From assembly GCA_028285265.1 (NCBI GenBank), contig JANQPX010000002.1:1-64000 (forward strand): a stretch of 64,000 nucleotides of DNA, given 5' to 3'. The position numbers and the translations under genes were made by a program. The stretch's first letter is position 1, and each line of letters opens with the position of its first letter. Shown one piece after another: positions 7,828 through 16,236 of the stretch. The notes beneath the pieces were generated by a model. It made no database searches. It was given only the letters and a program-made list of their open reading frames with translations, and was not told the DNA's origin. This DNA is from Geminicoccaceae bacterium. GTDB lineage: Bacteria > Pseudomonadota > Alphaproteobacteria > Geminicoccales > Geminicoccaceae.

Positions 7828-9305
7828 GTCACTACTCGCTCCTCTGCAAAGCACAGGCGGATATGTTTGATGTTCAGATATTCGAGCAGCCCTTCGCGTC
7901 CGTGCTCGTGACCGATGCCGCTCTGCTTCCAGCCGCCATAGGGCGCATTGATGATACCAGCGTCGACATTGTTCACAGCGACATTGCCATAGGCCAGACG
8001 CCGCGTCGCATAACGCATTTCGTCCAGGTCCTTGCTGTAGAAATAGGACGCAAGACCGAAGGGTGTGTCATTGGCGAGACGGACGGCGTCGGTGAGCGCA
8101 TCATAAGGGGTGACCCCGACCAGCGGGCCGAAGGTTTCCTCGGTCATGACCATCATCCCGTGATTGCAATCGGCGACGATCGTCGGGCGGAAGAAGTAGC
8201 CTTTTTCGAACCTTGCCCCTTCGGGTACATCGCCGCCGGCGATCAGCCTTGCGCCCTTGGCAAGGGCATCGGCAAGGTGGGCTTTGGTTTTTGAGAGCGG
8301 TTCGCTCGAACACAGCGCACCGAGATCGGCGGATGGGTTGGCAATCCCGTCATCGACGACGAGCGCGTCGGCTGCGTGTCGCAGCTTGTCGAGGAAGGGC
8401 TCGTAAACGTCGCGGGCCACGTAGATCCGGTTGATGGCGATGCAGATCTGTCCGCAATTGCGAAAGCTTCGGCGTGCCGCCCCTTTGACGGCGTCGTTGA
8501 GATCAGCCCTTGATGTGACGATCAGCGGGCAGTTGCCGCCGAGCTCCAGCGACATGCGCTTGATCTGACGCGCGGATTGCTGGATCTGCAGGCCGACCTC
8601 GCTCGACCCCGTGAAAGCGATCTTGTCGACGTCGGGGCTTTCGATCAGCCGCTGCCCGACTACAGCGCCCGAGCCCGTGACCATATTGACCACGCCCGGT
8701 GGAACGCCGACGTCATGCAGGCAGGCCATGATCGCGAGCGGGGTCAGTGGTGTCAGTGCCGGCGGCTTGACCACCAGCGTGCAGCCTGCTGCAAGCCCGG
8801 CAGCGACCTTCCATCCGATCAGCTCGGCCGGATAGTTCCAAGGTGTGATTGCCGCAACAACGCCGATCGGCTCATGGACCACCAAACTCTGATAGGCGTT
8901 ATCGCTGTTCGGAATGATCTCGCCATGAATGCGCACGGCTTCTTCTGCGTAAAAGATGAAGGTGTCAGCAAGCTTTTGGATCTCGCCGATCGCCTCGTTC
9001 AGGGGTTTGCCCTGTTCTTCGGTCATGACGCGGCCGATGTCTTGCGCACGCTCCGAGATGGTGGCGGCGATGCGCTTCAACGTGGCTGCGCGTTCGACTG
9101 GCGATCGGCTCGACCAGTCTTCGAAGCCTTGTCTTGCAGCACTGATCGCTCGATCGACTTCGGCAGGCGTAGCGGCCGGAACGGTTGCGATCACTTCTTG
9201 GGTTGCGGGGTTTTCGACCTCGATGACCTCACCGGCGCTCGATACCCAGTCGCCGCCGATATACATGTCCCGTGCCGATACCCTGTTCTCTTGATCCCTG
9301 CTCAA
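7824..9305 (-). CDS. NAD(P)-dependent aldehyde dehydrogenase
   Basis: 493 residues from a TTG start at 9305, six bases after GGAG. ALDH superfamily motifs: PWNYP (Asn157), the oxyanion position; VVKP (Lys180) in the cofactor site; FTGSSEVG; LELGGN with general base Glu254; and NCGQICIA with nucleophile Cys288. The usual glutamate of KPxE is replaced (KPPA). The overall sequence is nearest to succinate-semialdehyde, lactaldehyde or glycolaldehyde dehydrogenases, but the substrate cannot be fixed. It lies between the importer ATPase genes and xylB, and probably oxidises an aldehyde formed from the imported substrate to the acid in the cytoplasm. Confidence 0.85.
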   Translation of the reverse strand: MSRDQENRVSARDMYIGGDWVSSAGEVIEVENPATQEVIATVPAATPAEVDRAISAARQGFEDWSSRSPVERAATLKRIAATISERAQDIGRVMTEEQGKPLNEAIGEIQKLADTFIFYAEEAVRIHGEIIPNSDNAYQSLVVHEPIGVVAAITPWNYPAELIGWKVAAGLAAGCTLVVKPPALTPLTPLAIMACLHDVGVPPGVVNMVTGSGAVVGQRLIESPDVDKIAFTGSSEVGLQIQQSARQIKRMSLELGGNCPLIVTSRADLNDAVKGAARRSFRNCGQICIAINRIYVARDVYEPFLDKLRHAADALVVDDGIANPSADLGALCSSEPLSKTKAHLADALAKGARLIAGGDVPEGARFEKGYFFRPTIVADCNHGMMVMTEETFGPLVGVTPYDALTDAVRLANDTPFGLASYFYSKDLDEMRYATRRLAYGNVAVNNVDAGIINAPYGGWKQSGIGHEHGREGLLEYLNIKHIRLCFAEERVVT

Positions 9306-9339
9306 GACATCTCCTTCATGGGTGTTGAGCCATCGGCGC

Positions 9340-10413
9340 TCAGCTCAGCGCCAGGCCGCTCCTTGCATCGAACACCACGGTGCGCGCCGGATCGCAATGT
9401 AGCGTGATCGGATCGTCTCGTCCGCCGCGGAAGTCTTCATCGGCGAGAATTTTCATCGGTCCGGCCGCGCTCTCGACAGTCACGACGCACCGATCGCCCT
9501 GAAATTCATTGACGACAATGCGTGCGCCGATGCCGGCAGCACCGTTCAAGCCCTCCGGTCCGCCGATCCGGATCCAATCGGGCCTGACACCGATGCTGAC
9601 ATTGCGTTCGGAACTTTGCACCACATGCGGCATAGGCAGCGAGGCACCGCCTTCGAGCCGCAAGATTTCGCCATCGATCGTAGCGTCCATGAAGTTCATT
9701 GGCGGATCGCCGAGAAAGCCGCCGACGAAGCTGTTGGCCGGCTGATTCCAAAGCTCGGAGACGCCGCCGATCTGCTGAAAGGTGGCATCGTTCATGACGA
9801 TGATCCGATCGGCGAGCGCAATCGCCTCTTCCTGATCATGGGTTACATAGACGGTGGTGGTATCCGGCAGTCGGTCATGCACATTTCGGATGCGCGCTCT
9901 GATCACCGTGCGCAGCCTGTGATCAAGATGGGAGAGCGGTTCGTCGAGCAGAAGCACCCGCGGTTCGCGAATGAGGGCGCGCGCCAGTGACACCCGCTGG
10001 CTCTGTCCGCCGGAGAGGCCAGCCGGTTTTCGTTCAAGAAGATCGGAAAGCTCGAAACGGTCTGCCATCTCATCGACGCGCCTCGCAATTTCGGCGGCGT
10101 CGAGGCGGCCCTTCAGCGGGAGGATCAGATTTTGCCGGACGGTCAGTGGCGAATAGAGAGCATAAGACTCGAAGGCGAGCGCGACGTTGCGCTCGCGCGC
10201 CGGGAGATCATTGACCACCTCACCGTCGAGCAGGATCTCGCCGCCTGAAATGGCTTCCAACCCGGCGATCATACGCATGGTCGAGCTCTTGCCGCAACCG
10301 GAGGGGCCGAGCAGTGCGATGAACTCGCCACTCGCACAAGAGAAATTCACGCCGTCGACGGCGGTGACATCGCCGTAACGTTTGCTGAGATTGCGGAGTT
10401 CGAGGGAGCTCAT
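9340..10413 (-). CDS. ABC importer ATPase (second of a pair, GlpS/T-like arrangement)
   Basis: 357 residues. Walker A GPSGCGKSS, signature LSGGQSQRVS, Walker B VLLLDEP, D-loop SHLD, switch THDQEEA, then a C-terminal OB/TOBE-type domain (residues about 235-357) as in MalK/UgpC proteins. The Q-loop reads FESYALYSPLT, a little unlike the usual FQNYALYPHMT. It pairs with the ATPase gene eight bases upstream to energise the importer. Two different MalK-type ATPases in one operon are characteristic of the rhizobial glycerol importer (GlpS/GlpT), which makes a heterodimer likely. Confidence 0.87.
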   Translation of the reverse strand: MSSLELRNLSKRYGDVTAVDGVNFSCASGEFIALLGPSGCGKSSTMRMIAGLEAISGGEILLDGEVVNDLPARERNVALAFESYALYSPLTVRQNLILPLKGRLDAAEIARRVDEMADRFELSDLLERKPAGLSGGQSQRVSLARALIREPRVLLLDEPLSHLDHRLRTVIRARIRNVHDRLPDTTTVYVTHDQEEAIALADRIIVMNDATFQQIGGVSELWNQPANSFVGGFLGDPPMNFMDATIDGEILRLEGGASLPMPHVVQSSERNVSIGVRPDWIRIGGPEGLNGAAGIGARIVVNEFQGDRCVVTVESAAGPMKILADEDFRGGRDDPITLHCDPARTVVFDARSGLALS

Positions 10414-10421
10414 CTTGGCCG

Positions 10422-11516
10422 CTACCTAGTAAGCTCGAAGGTCTTGTCAAAGAAATGCGCCTGGCTCAGATCGAACGCCATCCAGACCCGCTCGCCAACG
10501 CCTGGCGTTGCATCAAGCGGCGCTTCCGCCGTCAGCATGCACGGGCCTAGATCCGCATGGATCAAGGCACTATGTGCGGAGCGTTCGACTCCGAAGACGT
10601 TCATTGGTGTGGCACCCTCGCATACGCTCGGATGGGCTTTGACATCGCGCGGTCTTATCCCAAGCCGCACGCATCCGTTTTGTCTATCGCCCAAGCGCGC
10701 TCGACTCTGCTCCGACAAACGAAGGGAGAGCTTCTCAGTCTGGAACAGCAGATCACCACCTTCAGAGCGGATCTCGCCGTCGATCAGATTAGTAACTGGA
10801 TCGCCGATCAGATGGGCGACGAAGTCGGAGGCTGGCTGCTTGTAGATTGCACGCGGCTCGCCAATTTGCTCGACGCTCCCTTCGCGCAAAATGCAGATGC
10901 GATCGGACAGGCCAAGCGCTTCACGATAGTCGTGGGTGACATAGATGATGGTGGCGCCGAGGCGATGCGCGATGTCCTTGAGATTGGCGCGTGCAGCGGT
11001 TCGAAGCTTGGCGTCGAGATGGGCGATCGGCTCGTCCAGGAGAAAGACCTCGGGCTCGCGCACCAGCGCACGCGCCAGAGAGACACGCTGCTTTTGCCCG
11101 CCCGACAACTGCGAGGGGTGGCGATCCAGGAGATGGCCGATCCCGAGCTGATCGGCAGCTTCCTGCGCGCGCGCCTTGATCTCGGTCTCGGTCCGTTTTT
11201 TCGCGCGGGGTGAGTGCAGCGGGAAGGCGATATTTCCCTCTACCGTCATGTGCGGATAGAGGGCGTAGTTCTCGAACGCCATCGCGACGTCTCGCTCCTG
11301 AAGCGGCATGCCGTCGACACATGCCTCTCCGATGAAGATCTGGCCAGCATTGCTCTTTTTGATGCCGGCGATCAGCTCCAACATCGTGGTCTTGCCCGCA
11401 CCACTTGGTCCGAAGAGCGTGAAGAACTCACCGTCCTCACAGGCGAAGGAAACATCATCGAGCGCTGCGGTCTTGCCGAAGCGTTTGCTGACCCCTTCAA
11501 CGCGTACGCCAGCCAA
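10422..11516 (-). CDS. ABC importer ATPase (first of a pair, GlpS/T-like arrangement)
   Basis: 364 residues from a TTG start, with GGAG of the preceding gene's last codons as ribosome-binding site. Motifs: Walker A GPSGAGKTT, Q-loop FENYALYPHMT, signature LSGGQKQRVS, Walker B VFLLDEP, D-loop AHLD, switch THDYREA, and a C-terminal regulatory domain of about 130 residues. It is cytoplasmic and associates with the EAA loops of the two permeases. It starts three bases after the 59-residue membrane protein gene, so the two are translationally coupled. Confidence 0.87.
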   Translation of the reverse strand: MAGVRVEGVSKRFGKTAALDDVSFACEDGEFFTLFGPSGAGKTTMLELIAGIKKSNAGQIFIGEACVDGMPLQERDVAMAFENYALYPHMTVEGNIAFPLHSPRAKKRTETEIKARAQEAADQLGIGHLLDRHPSQLSGGQKQRVSLARALVREPEVFLLDEPIAHLDAKLRTAARANLKDIAHRLGATIIYVTHDYREALGLSDRICILREGSVEQIGEPRAIYKQPASDFVAHLIGDPVTNLIDGEIRSEGGDLLFQTEKLSLRLSEQSRARLGDRQNGCVRLGIRPRDVKAHPSVCEGATPMNVFGVERSAHSALIHADLGPCMLTAEAPLDATPGVGERVWMAFDLSQAHFFDKTFELTR

Positions 11517-11519
11517 ATC

Positions 11520-11699
11520 TCACTCCTCATCCTCGTAGGGCCAGGCCTTCATCGCATAAGTGAAGAAACCAACGGTCAGTACAACGGCAACCGCGGTGCC
11601 GACACCGATCGGCAGCATCGTCTCGATCCAGGTGAGCCAGATGAAATGCACACCGAGGAAAATGGCGACGCTCCAGAATAGGCGTTCGACAAAGTCCAT
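11520..11699 (-). CDS. 59-residue two-helix membrane protein of the importer operon (GlpU/DUF2160-like position)
   Basis: ATG at 11699, stop at 11520; reads MDFVERLFWSVAIFLGVHF to a C-terminal acidic tail WPYEDEE. Two hydrophobic helices at about 7-25 and 29-48. It is tightly packed between a permease gene (four bases) and an ATPase gene (three bases), so it is almost certainly translated. In the glycerol importer of Rhizobium a small membrane protein (GlpU, DUF2160) sits in the same operon with two ATPases; this gene has the same position but is shorter. A structural or stabilising role in the transporter is inferred from position only. Confidence 0.7.
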   Translation of the reverse strand: MDFVERLFWSVAIFLGVHFIWLTWIETMLPIGVGTAVAVVLTVGFFTYAMKAWPYEDEE

Positions 11700-11703
11700 C
11701 CCC

Positions 11704-12507
11704 TTATCCCTTCACCGCGCCGAAGGTCAGGCCGCGCACGATGTGGCGCTGCATGAGCCAGGCGGCGAGCAGCGTCGGCAGGATCGCGATGCCCATGAAG
11801 GCGGCCATCGGTCCCCACTGGATTTCGACCGACCCCCAAAAGGTGGAAAGCCCGACCGACGCCGTGCGCGCGATCCGGCGGGTGAAAAGGAAGGCATAGA
11901 GAAATTCGTTCCAGGACCAGATCAGGCAGAACATCGTCGTGATGGCGACACCCGGTTTGATTAGCGGAAAGACGACGCGGCGCAGGACATCGATCCTGCT
12001 GTAACCATCGAGCATGGCCGCATCTTCGAGGCTGGTGGGGATTTCTTTGAAGAAGCCGTAAAGCAGGAAGGTCGCGAACGACATGTTGAAGTAGACGTAG
12101 AGCATGATGAGCCCGAGATGGGTGTCGAGCAGGCCCAGCTCCTTGAACGCGATGAAGAACGGGATGGCGGCGACCACGCCCGGAAACATGCGCGTCGAGA
12201 TGGTGATGAACAAGAGATGGCCGTTGCCAGTGTTGAAACGGGCGAAGCTGTAGGCCGCAGGAATGGAGATCGCCATCACGATCAGCGTGCTGAAGATGCT
12301 GACGATCAGCGAGTTCAAAAGCTCGTTCAGGGAAGGCCGAACCTCGACCAGATAGGTGTAATTGTAAAAGGTCGGCTCGAAGATCAGGCCGGTGCCAAAG
12401 ATGTCGTCCGGGGACTTGAAGGAGGTCACGTAGACCCAGAAGACTGGGAACAGGAAACCGAAAAGCAGGAGCGCTATCGCAAGCCAGAAAAGGACGGTCC
12501 GCATCAC
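11704..12507 (-). CDS. ABC importer permease, MalG-type
   Basis: 267 residues and six predicted membrane segments, beginning with LFWLAIALLLFGFLFPVFWVYV. The EAA loop is EDAAMLDGYSRIDVLRRVVFPLIKP (about residues 165-190), where the ATPase docks. It forms the membrane channel with the permease encoded just upstream, whose stop lies four bases before this start. The length matches MalG/UgpE-type permeases. Confidence 0.88.
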   Translation of the reverse strand: MMRTVLFWLAIALLLFGFLFPVFWVYVTSFKSPDDIFGTGLIFEPTFYNYTYLVEVRPSLNELLNSLIVSIFSTLIVMAISIPAAYSFARFNTGNGHLLFITISTRMFPGVVAAIPFFIAFKELGLLDTHLGLIMLYVYFNMSFATFLLYGFFKEIPTSLEDAAMLDGYSRIDVLRRVVFPLIKPGVAITTMFCLIWSWNEFLYAFLFTRRIARTASVGLSTFWGSVEIQWGPMAAFMGIAILPTLLAAWLMQRHIVRGLTFGAVKG

Positions 12508-12511
12508 CGGT

Positions 12512-13432
12512 TCACTCTCCCTGGTTCATGGCGGCCATCAGCCGCTTGTACATCAAGAGGCAACCGATCAGCGTCAGGTAAAGCGCGAACATCGCGTAGG
12601 CGGTGCCGAGCCCGATGTCAAAATCGACGAAGGCGCTTCGGTAAATCATCCAGTCGAGAAGCTCGGTATCGAGGCCGCCGCGGGTCGTTCCATAGAGCGG
12701 ATCGAAAAGGCGCATCAGCCACATGGTGCGCAAGAGCACGATGATGATGATGAGTGGTGTGAGCATCGGAAGTTGCAGCTGGAAGAAGACGCGCCAGGCG
12801 GGAACGCCGTCGACCTGGGCGGCTTCGAACTGATCGCGCGGCAGGCTGCGCAGACCGGCGAGCAGTACGAAAATCGAAAACGGCAGCCACTGCCAGACTG
12901 AGATGAAGACGATCGACCAAAGCGCCAAGCTTTGTGTCGAGAACCAGCCGACAGCCGGGAGGCCGAAGAATTGAATGACATCGTTCACGACGCCGAACTG
13001 GATGTGGAGCATGTAGTTCCACATCAGGGACATCGCGAGCGGTGAGATCAAGAGCGGTACGAAGCAAAGACCTTTGACCAGATCCTGACCCACGAATTCG
13101 CGGTTGAGCAGCACGGCGATCGCAAGGCCGAGACCAAGTTCGATGACGATGCAGGCGACCAGGACGAACAGCGTGCGTTGCAGCGCTTCCCAGAAAACCG
13201 GGTCGTGCAGGAGATAGCGATAGTTGTCGAGCCCGACGAAATTCGGATCGCCCCGCATGATATAGTCGGTGAACGACATGTAGAGCGAGTAGACGGTCGG
13301 GTAGATCATGAAGACCAGAAGGCAGAGCAGCAAAGGCGAGATCAGGATCCACTTGCTGGTTCGATCCTGATTCAGGAGATGGCTAAGCCAACCCGTCTTG
13401 GAGCGCTTCTCTCCTGCCGTCGCTTTTGCCAT
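12512..13432 (-). CDS. ABC importer permease, MalF-type
   Basis: 306 residues from the ATG at 13432 (GAGGTC six bases upstream), preferred over an in-frame ATG at 13489 that would overlap the intercistronic stem-loop. Six membrane segments, starting with WILISPLLLCLLVFMIYPTVY, and the EAA-type loop FEAAQVDGVPAWRVFFQLQLP. It is the partner of the MalG-type permease. It is separated from the binding-protein gene by 67 bases that hold a hairpin, while all later genes of the importer are tightly packed. Confidence 0.88.
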   Translation of the reverse strand: MAKATAGEKRSKTGWLSHLLNQDRTSKWILISPLLLCLLVFMIYPTVYSLYMSFTDYIMRGDPNFVGLDNYRYLLHDPVFWEALQRTLFVLVACIVIELGLGLAIAVLLNREFVGQDLVKGLCFVPLLISPLAMSLMWNYMLHIQFGVVNDVIQFFGLPAVGWFSTQSLALWSIVFISVWQWLPFSIFVLLAGLRSLPRDQFEAAQVDGVPAWRVFFQLQLPMLTPLIIIIVLLRTMWLMRLFDPLYGTTRGGLDTELLDWMIYRSAFVDFDIGLGTAYAMFALYLTLIGCLLMYKRLMAAMNQGE

Positions 13433-13454
13433 GCCCGACCTCGATCCAGGGTCA

Positions 13455-13490
13455 AGTGGGCTGGCCCGACGATGTGCCGGACCAGCCACT
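13455..13490 (-). promoter_or_regulatory. Intercistronic stem-loop after the binding-protein gene
   Basis: Arms AGTGG plus CTGG (13455-13464) pair with CCAG plus CCACT (13482-13490), with a one-base bulge and further CC/GG pairs inside. It lies between the binding-protein stop (13500) and the permease start. No U-tract, so it is more likely an mRNA 3' stabiliser or partial terminator giving excess binding protein than a full terminator. Confidence 0.55.
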
Positions 13491-13499
13491 CATACTCGT

Positions 13500-14939
13500 T
13501 CAGTTAGCGAGCTTGGCGTCGTCGTAGCGGTTCTGGAAACGCTGCAGCGCCCGTTTCCATGCCTCGACCGACTCGGCAGGTGACTTGGCGCCGATCGCGT
13601 TCTCATGCGCGATAATGGTCATCTGCTCATAAAGCTTGCCAAAGGCCCGGCTGTTGAAATGCAGATAGTCGTCGATGTCGTCGAGCTGTCCGTCCCATTG
13701 CCCGACCGTCGCATCAATCCAGCCGTAGCTCTTATAGGCGTCGTCGGAGCCGTCGTTATCGACCGCCATCAGCGCATCACGGCGTGCAGATGCCCAGCCG
13801 GTATTGGCCATTTCGAGCTGTGTCGCCTTGGAGCCGATATATTTCAAGAGCCAGTATCCCGCCTCGGGATTGCCGCTGTCACGGCTCGGCGCGAAGTGGA
13901 AAGCGCCGGTGTAGGGACGCTCGCCAACCACGGCCGCGGCTCCAGAACGACCACCTTCGGCATTGCTCTTGACGTCGGTCGACCAGTTCCAGAGCGGTGC
14001 ATACATATAGGGGATCATCATGGTGTTGCCTTCGACGAACTGCGCGGTCGCGAAGTCCCAGAAAGCGTTCTCGGTGCCCGGAGGTGCGAATTGCATGAGA
14101 TCGCGATAGTAGGTGAAGGCGTCTTCAAGCTTCTTCATGTCATCATCATTGATCTCGAAGCCCGTAACCTTACCATCGTCGTCACGAACGGCGCGCGCCC
14201 AGCGCCCGTCGACCTCCCAGAGCATCGCGGAGACTTCATCCTGCACATGCGGAAAGCGCCCGGCCATCAATGAGATGCCGTAGATCGGCTTGTCCAGCGT
14301 TTCGCCCTTCAGTGTGTCGCCGGATTCACGCGTCAGGAACTCGGCGATGTCGCGGAGCTGATCGCGCGTTGTCGGCGCCGCCAGGTCATAGCCGTAGCGC
14401 TCCTTGAACGCCGCCTGTTCGGTTGGATCGTTCAGCACATCCTCGCGGTAGATGTTGATCATCGTGTAGGTGTAATAGGGGACACCGACCAGCGTGCCGG
14501 ACCGTGTCGAGGCCATGCGCAGGATGCCGGGATCATGGCCCGCGATATAGGAGCGGAACCCTTCCACGCCTTCCGGATCATACTCCTCGGCCAGCGTTTC
14601 CATCGGCGAGAGATAGTCTTCCCACTCGTTGGTCCATGAGGTTTCTGTCACGACCAGGTCATAGGCACCCGTGCCGCCTTGCAGCTCGACGATCTGCTTG
14701 GAATAGAGCGTCGCGAACACCATCGATTCGTGCGTCACCTCGATGCCGGTGTGCTCCGCGAATTTTTCGAGGAACGGAATGATCAGGTCAGCGCCGCCGC
14801 CGGCCTCGAGGGCGACATGGATCGCATCCTTGTTGGAAAGCTCCGGCACGTCTTCCAGCGTGAAGTCGTCAGCCAAGACCGGCAAGGCCAGAGCTGACAA
14901 GGCAACGCCCGTAACGACATTGCGTAATCGTCTCATCAT
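13500..14939 (-). CDS. Periplasmic solute-binding protein of the polyol/sugar importer
   Basis: 479 residues with an N-terminal signal peptide (MMRRLRNVVTGVALSALALPVLA, cleavage about residue 23). It is of the extracellular solute-binding protein family 1 type, with VVTETSWTNEWEDYLSPMETL and the ATAQFVEGNTMMIPYMY region around residue 290. GGGAGGG lies immediately before two adjacent ATG codons, so the start could be one codon later. It leads the importer part of the operon. The ligand is unknown; the downstream xylulokinase and aldehyde dehydrogenase suggest a polyol or pentose, and the two-ATPase layout recalls the glycerol system GlpSTPQUV, although GlpV is larger. Confidence 0.85.
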   Translation of the reverse strand: MMRRLRNVVTGVALSALALPVLADDFTLEDVPELSNKDAIHVALEAGGGADLIIPFLEKFAEHTGIEVTHESMVFATLYSKQIVELQGGTGAYDLVVTETSWTNEWEDYLSPMETLAEEYDPEGVEGFRSYIAGHDPGILRMASTRSGTLVGVPYYTYTMINIYREDVLNDPTEQAAFKERYGYDLAAPTTRDQLRDIAEFLTRESGDTLKGETLDKPIYGISLMAGRFPHVQDEVSAMLWEVDGRWARAVRDDDGKVTGFEINDDDMKKLEDAFTYYRDLMQFAPPGTENAFWDFATAQFVEGNTMMIPYMYAPLWNWSTDVKSNAEGGRSGAAAVVGERPYTGAFHFAPSRDSGNPEAGYWLLKYIGSKATQLEMANTGWASARRDALMAVDNDGSDDAYKSYGWIDATVGQWDGQLDDIDDYLHFNSRAFGKLYEQMTIIAHENAIGAKSPAESVEAWKRALQRFQNRYDDAKLAN

Positions 14940-14994
14940 TCCCTCCCTGGTTATCAGGCGCTGATGCGCCCATTCTTTGTTGGCTCGACGTCGA

Positions 14995-15426
14995 TCAACT
15001 CATCGTATCGAGGTCGATCAATTCGACTTTGTATCCGTCCGGGTCTTCGATGAAGGCGATCTCCGTCGTCCCATGCATCATCGGCCCGGGCTTGCGCGGG
15101 ATGTTCGCTCCGGCCTTCTCAAGCTCGGCGCAAATGCCGTGAATGTCCCGCACACCGAGTGCGACGTGACCGTAGCCATTACCGAGATCGTAGGGCGCCT
15201 CCTGGCCGTAATTGTAGGTGAGCTCGAGGACCGTGTTGGTCTCTTCGGGCCCATAGCCGATAAAGGCGAGGGTGAATTTGCCATCCGGGAAATCCAGTTT
15301 GCGTAGCAGCGTCATGCCCAAGAGGCGCGTGTAGAAATCGAGCGACGCATCGAGGTCACGCACACGCAACATCGTGTGCAGCATCTGAAATTTAGAACCG
15401 TCGATCCCGCCTTCAGCAGCCGCCAT
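14995..15426 (-). CDS. gloA: Lactoylglutathione lyase (glyoxalase I)
   Basis: 143 residues, VOC fold with two beta-alpha-beta-beta-beta units. All four metal ligands of bacterial glyoxalase I are visible: His17 (MLHTMLRV), Glu68 (VLELTYN), His87 (YGHVALGV) and Glu135 (GYKVELID). FYTRLLGMTLLRK and FIEDPDGYKVELI are typical. It converts the hemithioacetal of methylglyoxal and glutathione to lactoylglutathione. Its ribosome-binding site is GGGAGA. It lies in the twelve-gene run 55 bases before the binding-protein gene, suggesting that the pathway produces methylglyoxal or a similar ketoaldehyde. Confidence 0.85.
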   Translation of the reverse strand: MAAAEGGIDGSKFQMLHTMLRVRDLDASLDFYTRLLGMTLLRKLDFPDGKFTLAFIGYGPEETNTVLELTYNYGQEAPYDLGNGYGHVALGVRDIHGICAELEKAGANIPRKPGPMMHGTTEIAFIEDPDGYKVELIDLDTMS

Positions 15427-15444
15427 TTCTATGGTCTCCCTTGT

Positions 15445-16218
15445 TCATGCGACAACATCCGAAGTTTCCTTCTTGTCGGTATGACCGCCATAGCGCGCCG
15501 CAAACAGAATCCGGCACATCTCGGCATTCGCCTCGACGCTGCCGCAGATTTTTCTGGTCTCTCGCAAATAATCGAGAAGCCGGTTCGCAGGAATGGCCAA
15601 GCCGTCGAGGTCGACGAAAGCGAGCGACTGGTTGTTTGCAGCCGTCTCACTGCGCAGTCGCAGGGCCTCAAGATAGCGACGGACTTCTTTCGCAGAGGAG
15701 CGATCCGCCATGTCAGTGCGACGTTGAAGATCAGCGATCGTCATGGCGACGATCGCATCGGCTGGTTCCTTCTCCCGGCGAAGCGCCTGAATGACCTTGG
15801 CCTGTCGGCTGAGATAGCTCTTGTCCCGGAAGGTCACCCTTATCGCATCCAGGCCATCCGCAGCTTCGGCGCCGAAGACCTCCTGGAAGCTAAGCCCCTT
15901 GGCGAGGCCGTCATTGATCTTCTTCGCGGCGAAATGGTCGACCAGCTCAATCCTGATCGAGGAGAGCCACGGCACGTTGTTGAGCGCCGCGATCATGTCC
16001 TCGCCCATGATGTAGACGAAGTTCGCCGAGCACCAGAATGTCGGAAGCCGAAGCTGAATGCGCACCGCATCGCCGTCGATCCTAAGGTTATCGATGAAAC
16101 CAAGATCGATCAGCGGTTCGTCGAGCTCCGGATCAAGGACGTCGGCCAGCGCCAGTTCCACGTCTTGCCGACGCTCGGCATCTACTTTCGGAAATCTGTC
16201 AGCCTGACCTGGCGACAC
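15445..16218 (-). CDS. MIP18/DUF59-type iron-sulfur assembly protein, monooxygenase-cluster type
   Basis: 257 residues from a GTG start with an AGGTGG-type ribosome-binding site. Residues about 15-100 are a MIP18/PaaD-like domain: DVLDPELDEPLIDLGFIDNL, then RLPTFWCSANF (Cys about 63) and VPWLSSIRIELVDH. The C-terminal 150 residues match no domain I can name, but the whole layout (domain, KINDGLAKGLSFQEVF, then a helical tail) resembles the DUF59 protein found beside the amidohydrolase in propane/acetone di-iron monooxygenase operons such as prm/mim. Here it follows that amidohydrolase by 18 bases. A metal-centre assembly role is inferred; no monooxygenase gene is in the window. Confidence 0.75.
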   Translation of the reverse strand: MSPGQADRFPKVDAERRQDVELALADVLDPELDEPLIDLGFIDNLRIDGDAVRIQLRLPTFWCSANFVYIMGEDMIAALNNVPWLSSIRIELVDHFAAKKINDGLAKGLSFQEVFGAEAADGLDAIRVTFRDKSYLSRQAKVIQALRREKEPADAIVAMTIADLQRRTDMADRSSAKEVRRYLEALRLRSETAANNQSLAFVDLDGLAIPANRLLDYLRETRKICGSVEANAEMCRILFAARYGGHTDKKETSDVVA

Positions 16219-16236
16219 GGTCCACCTCTCCGGATG

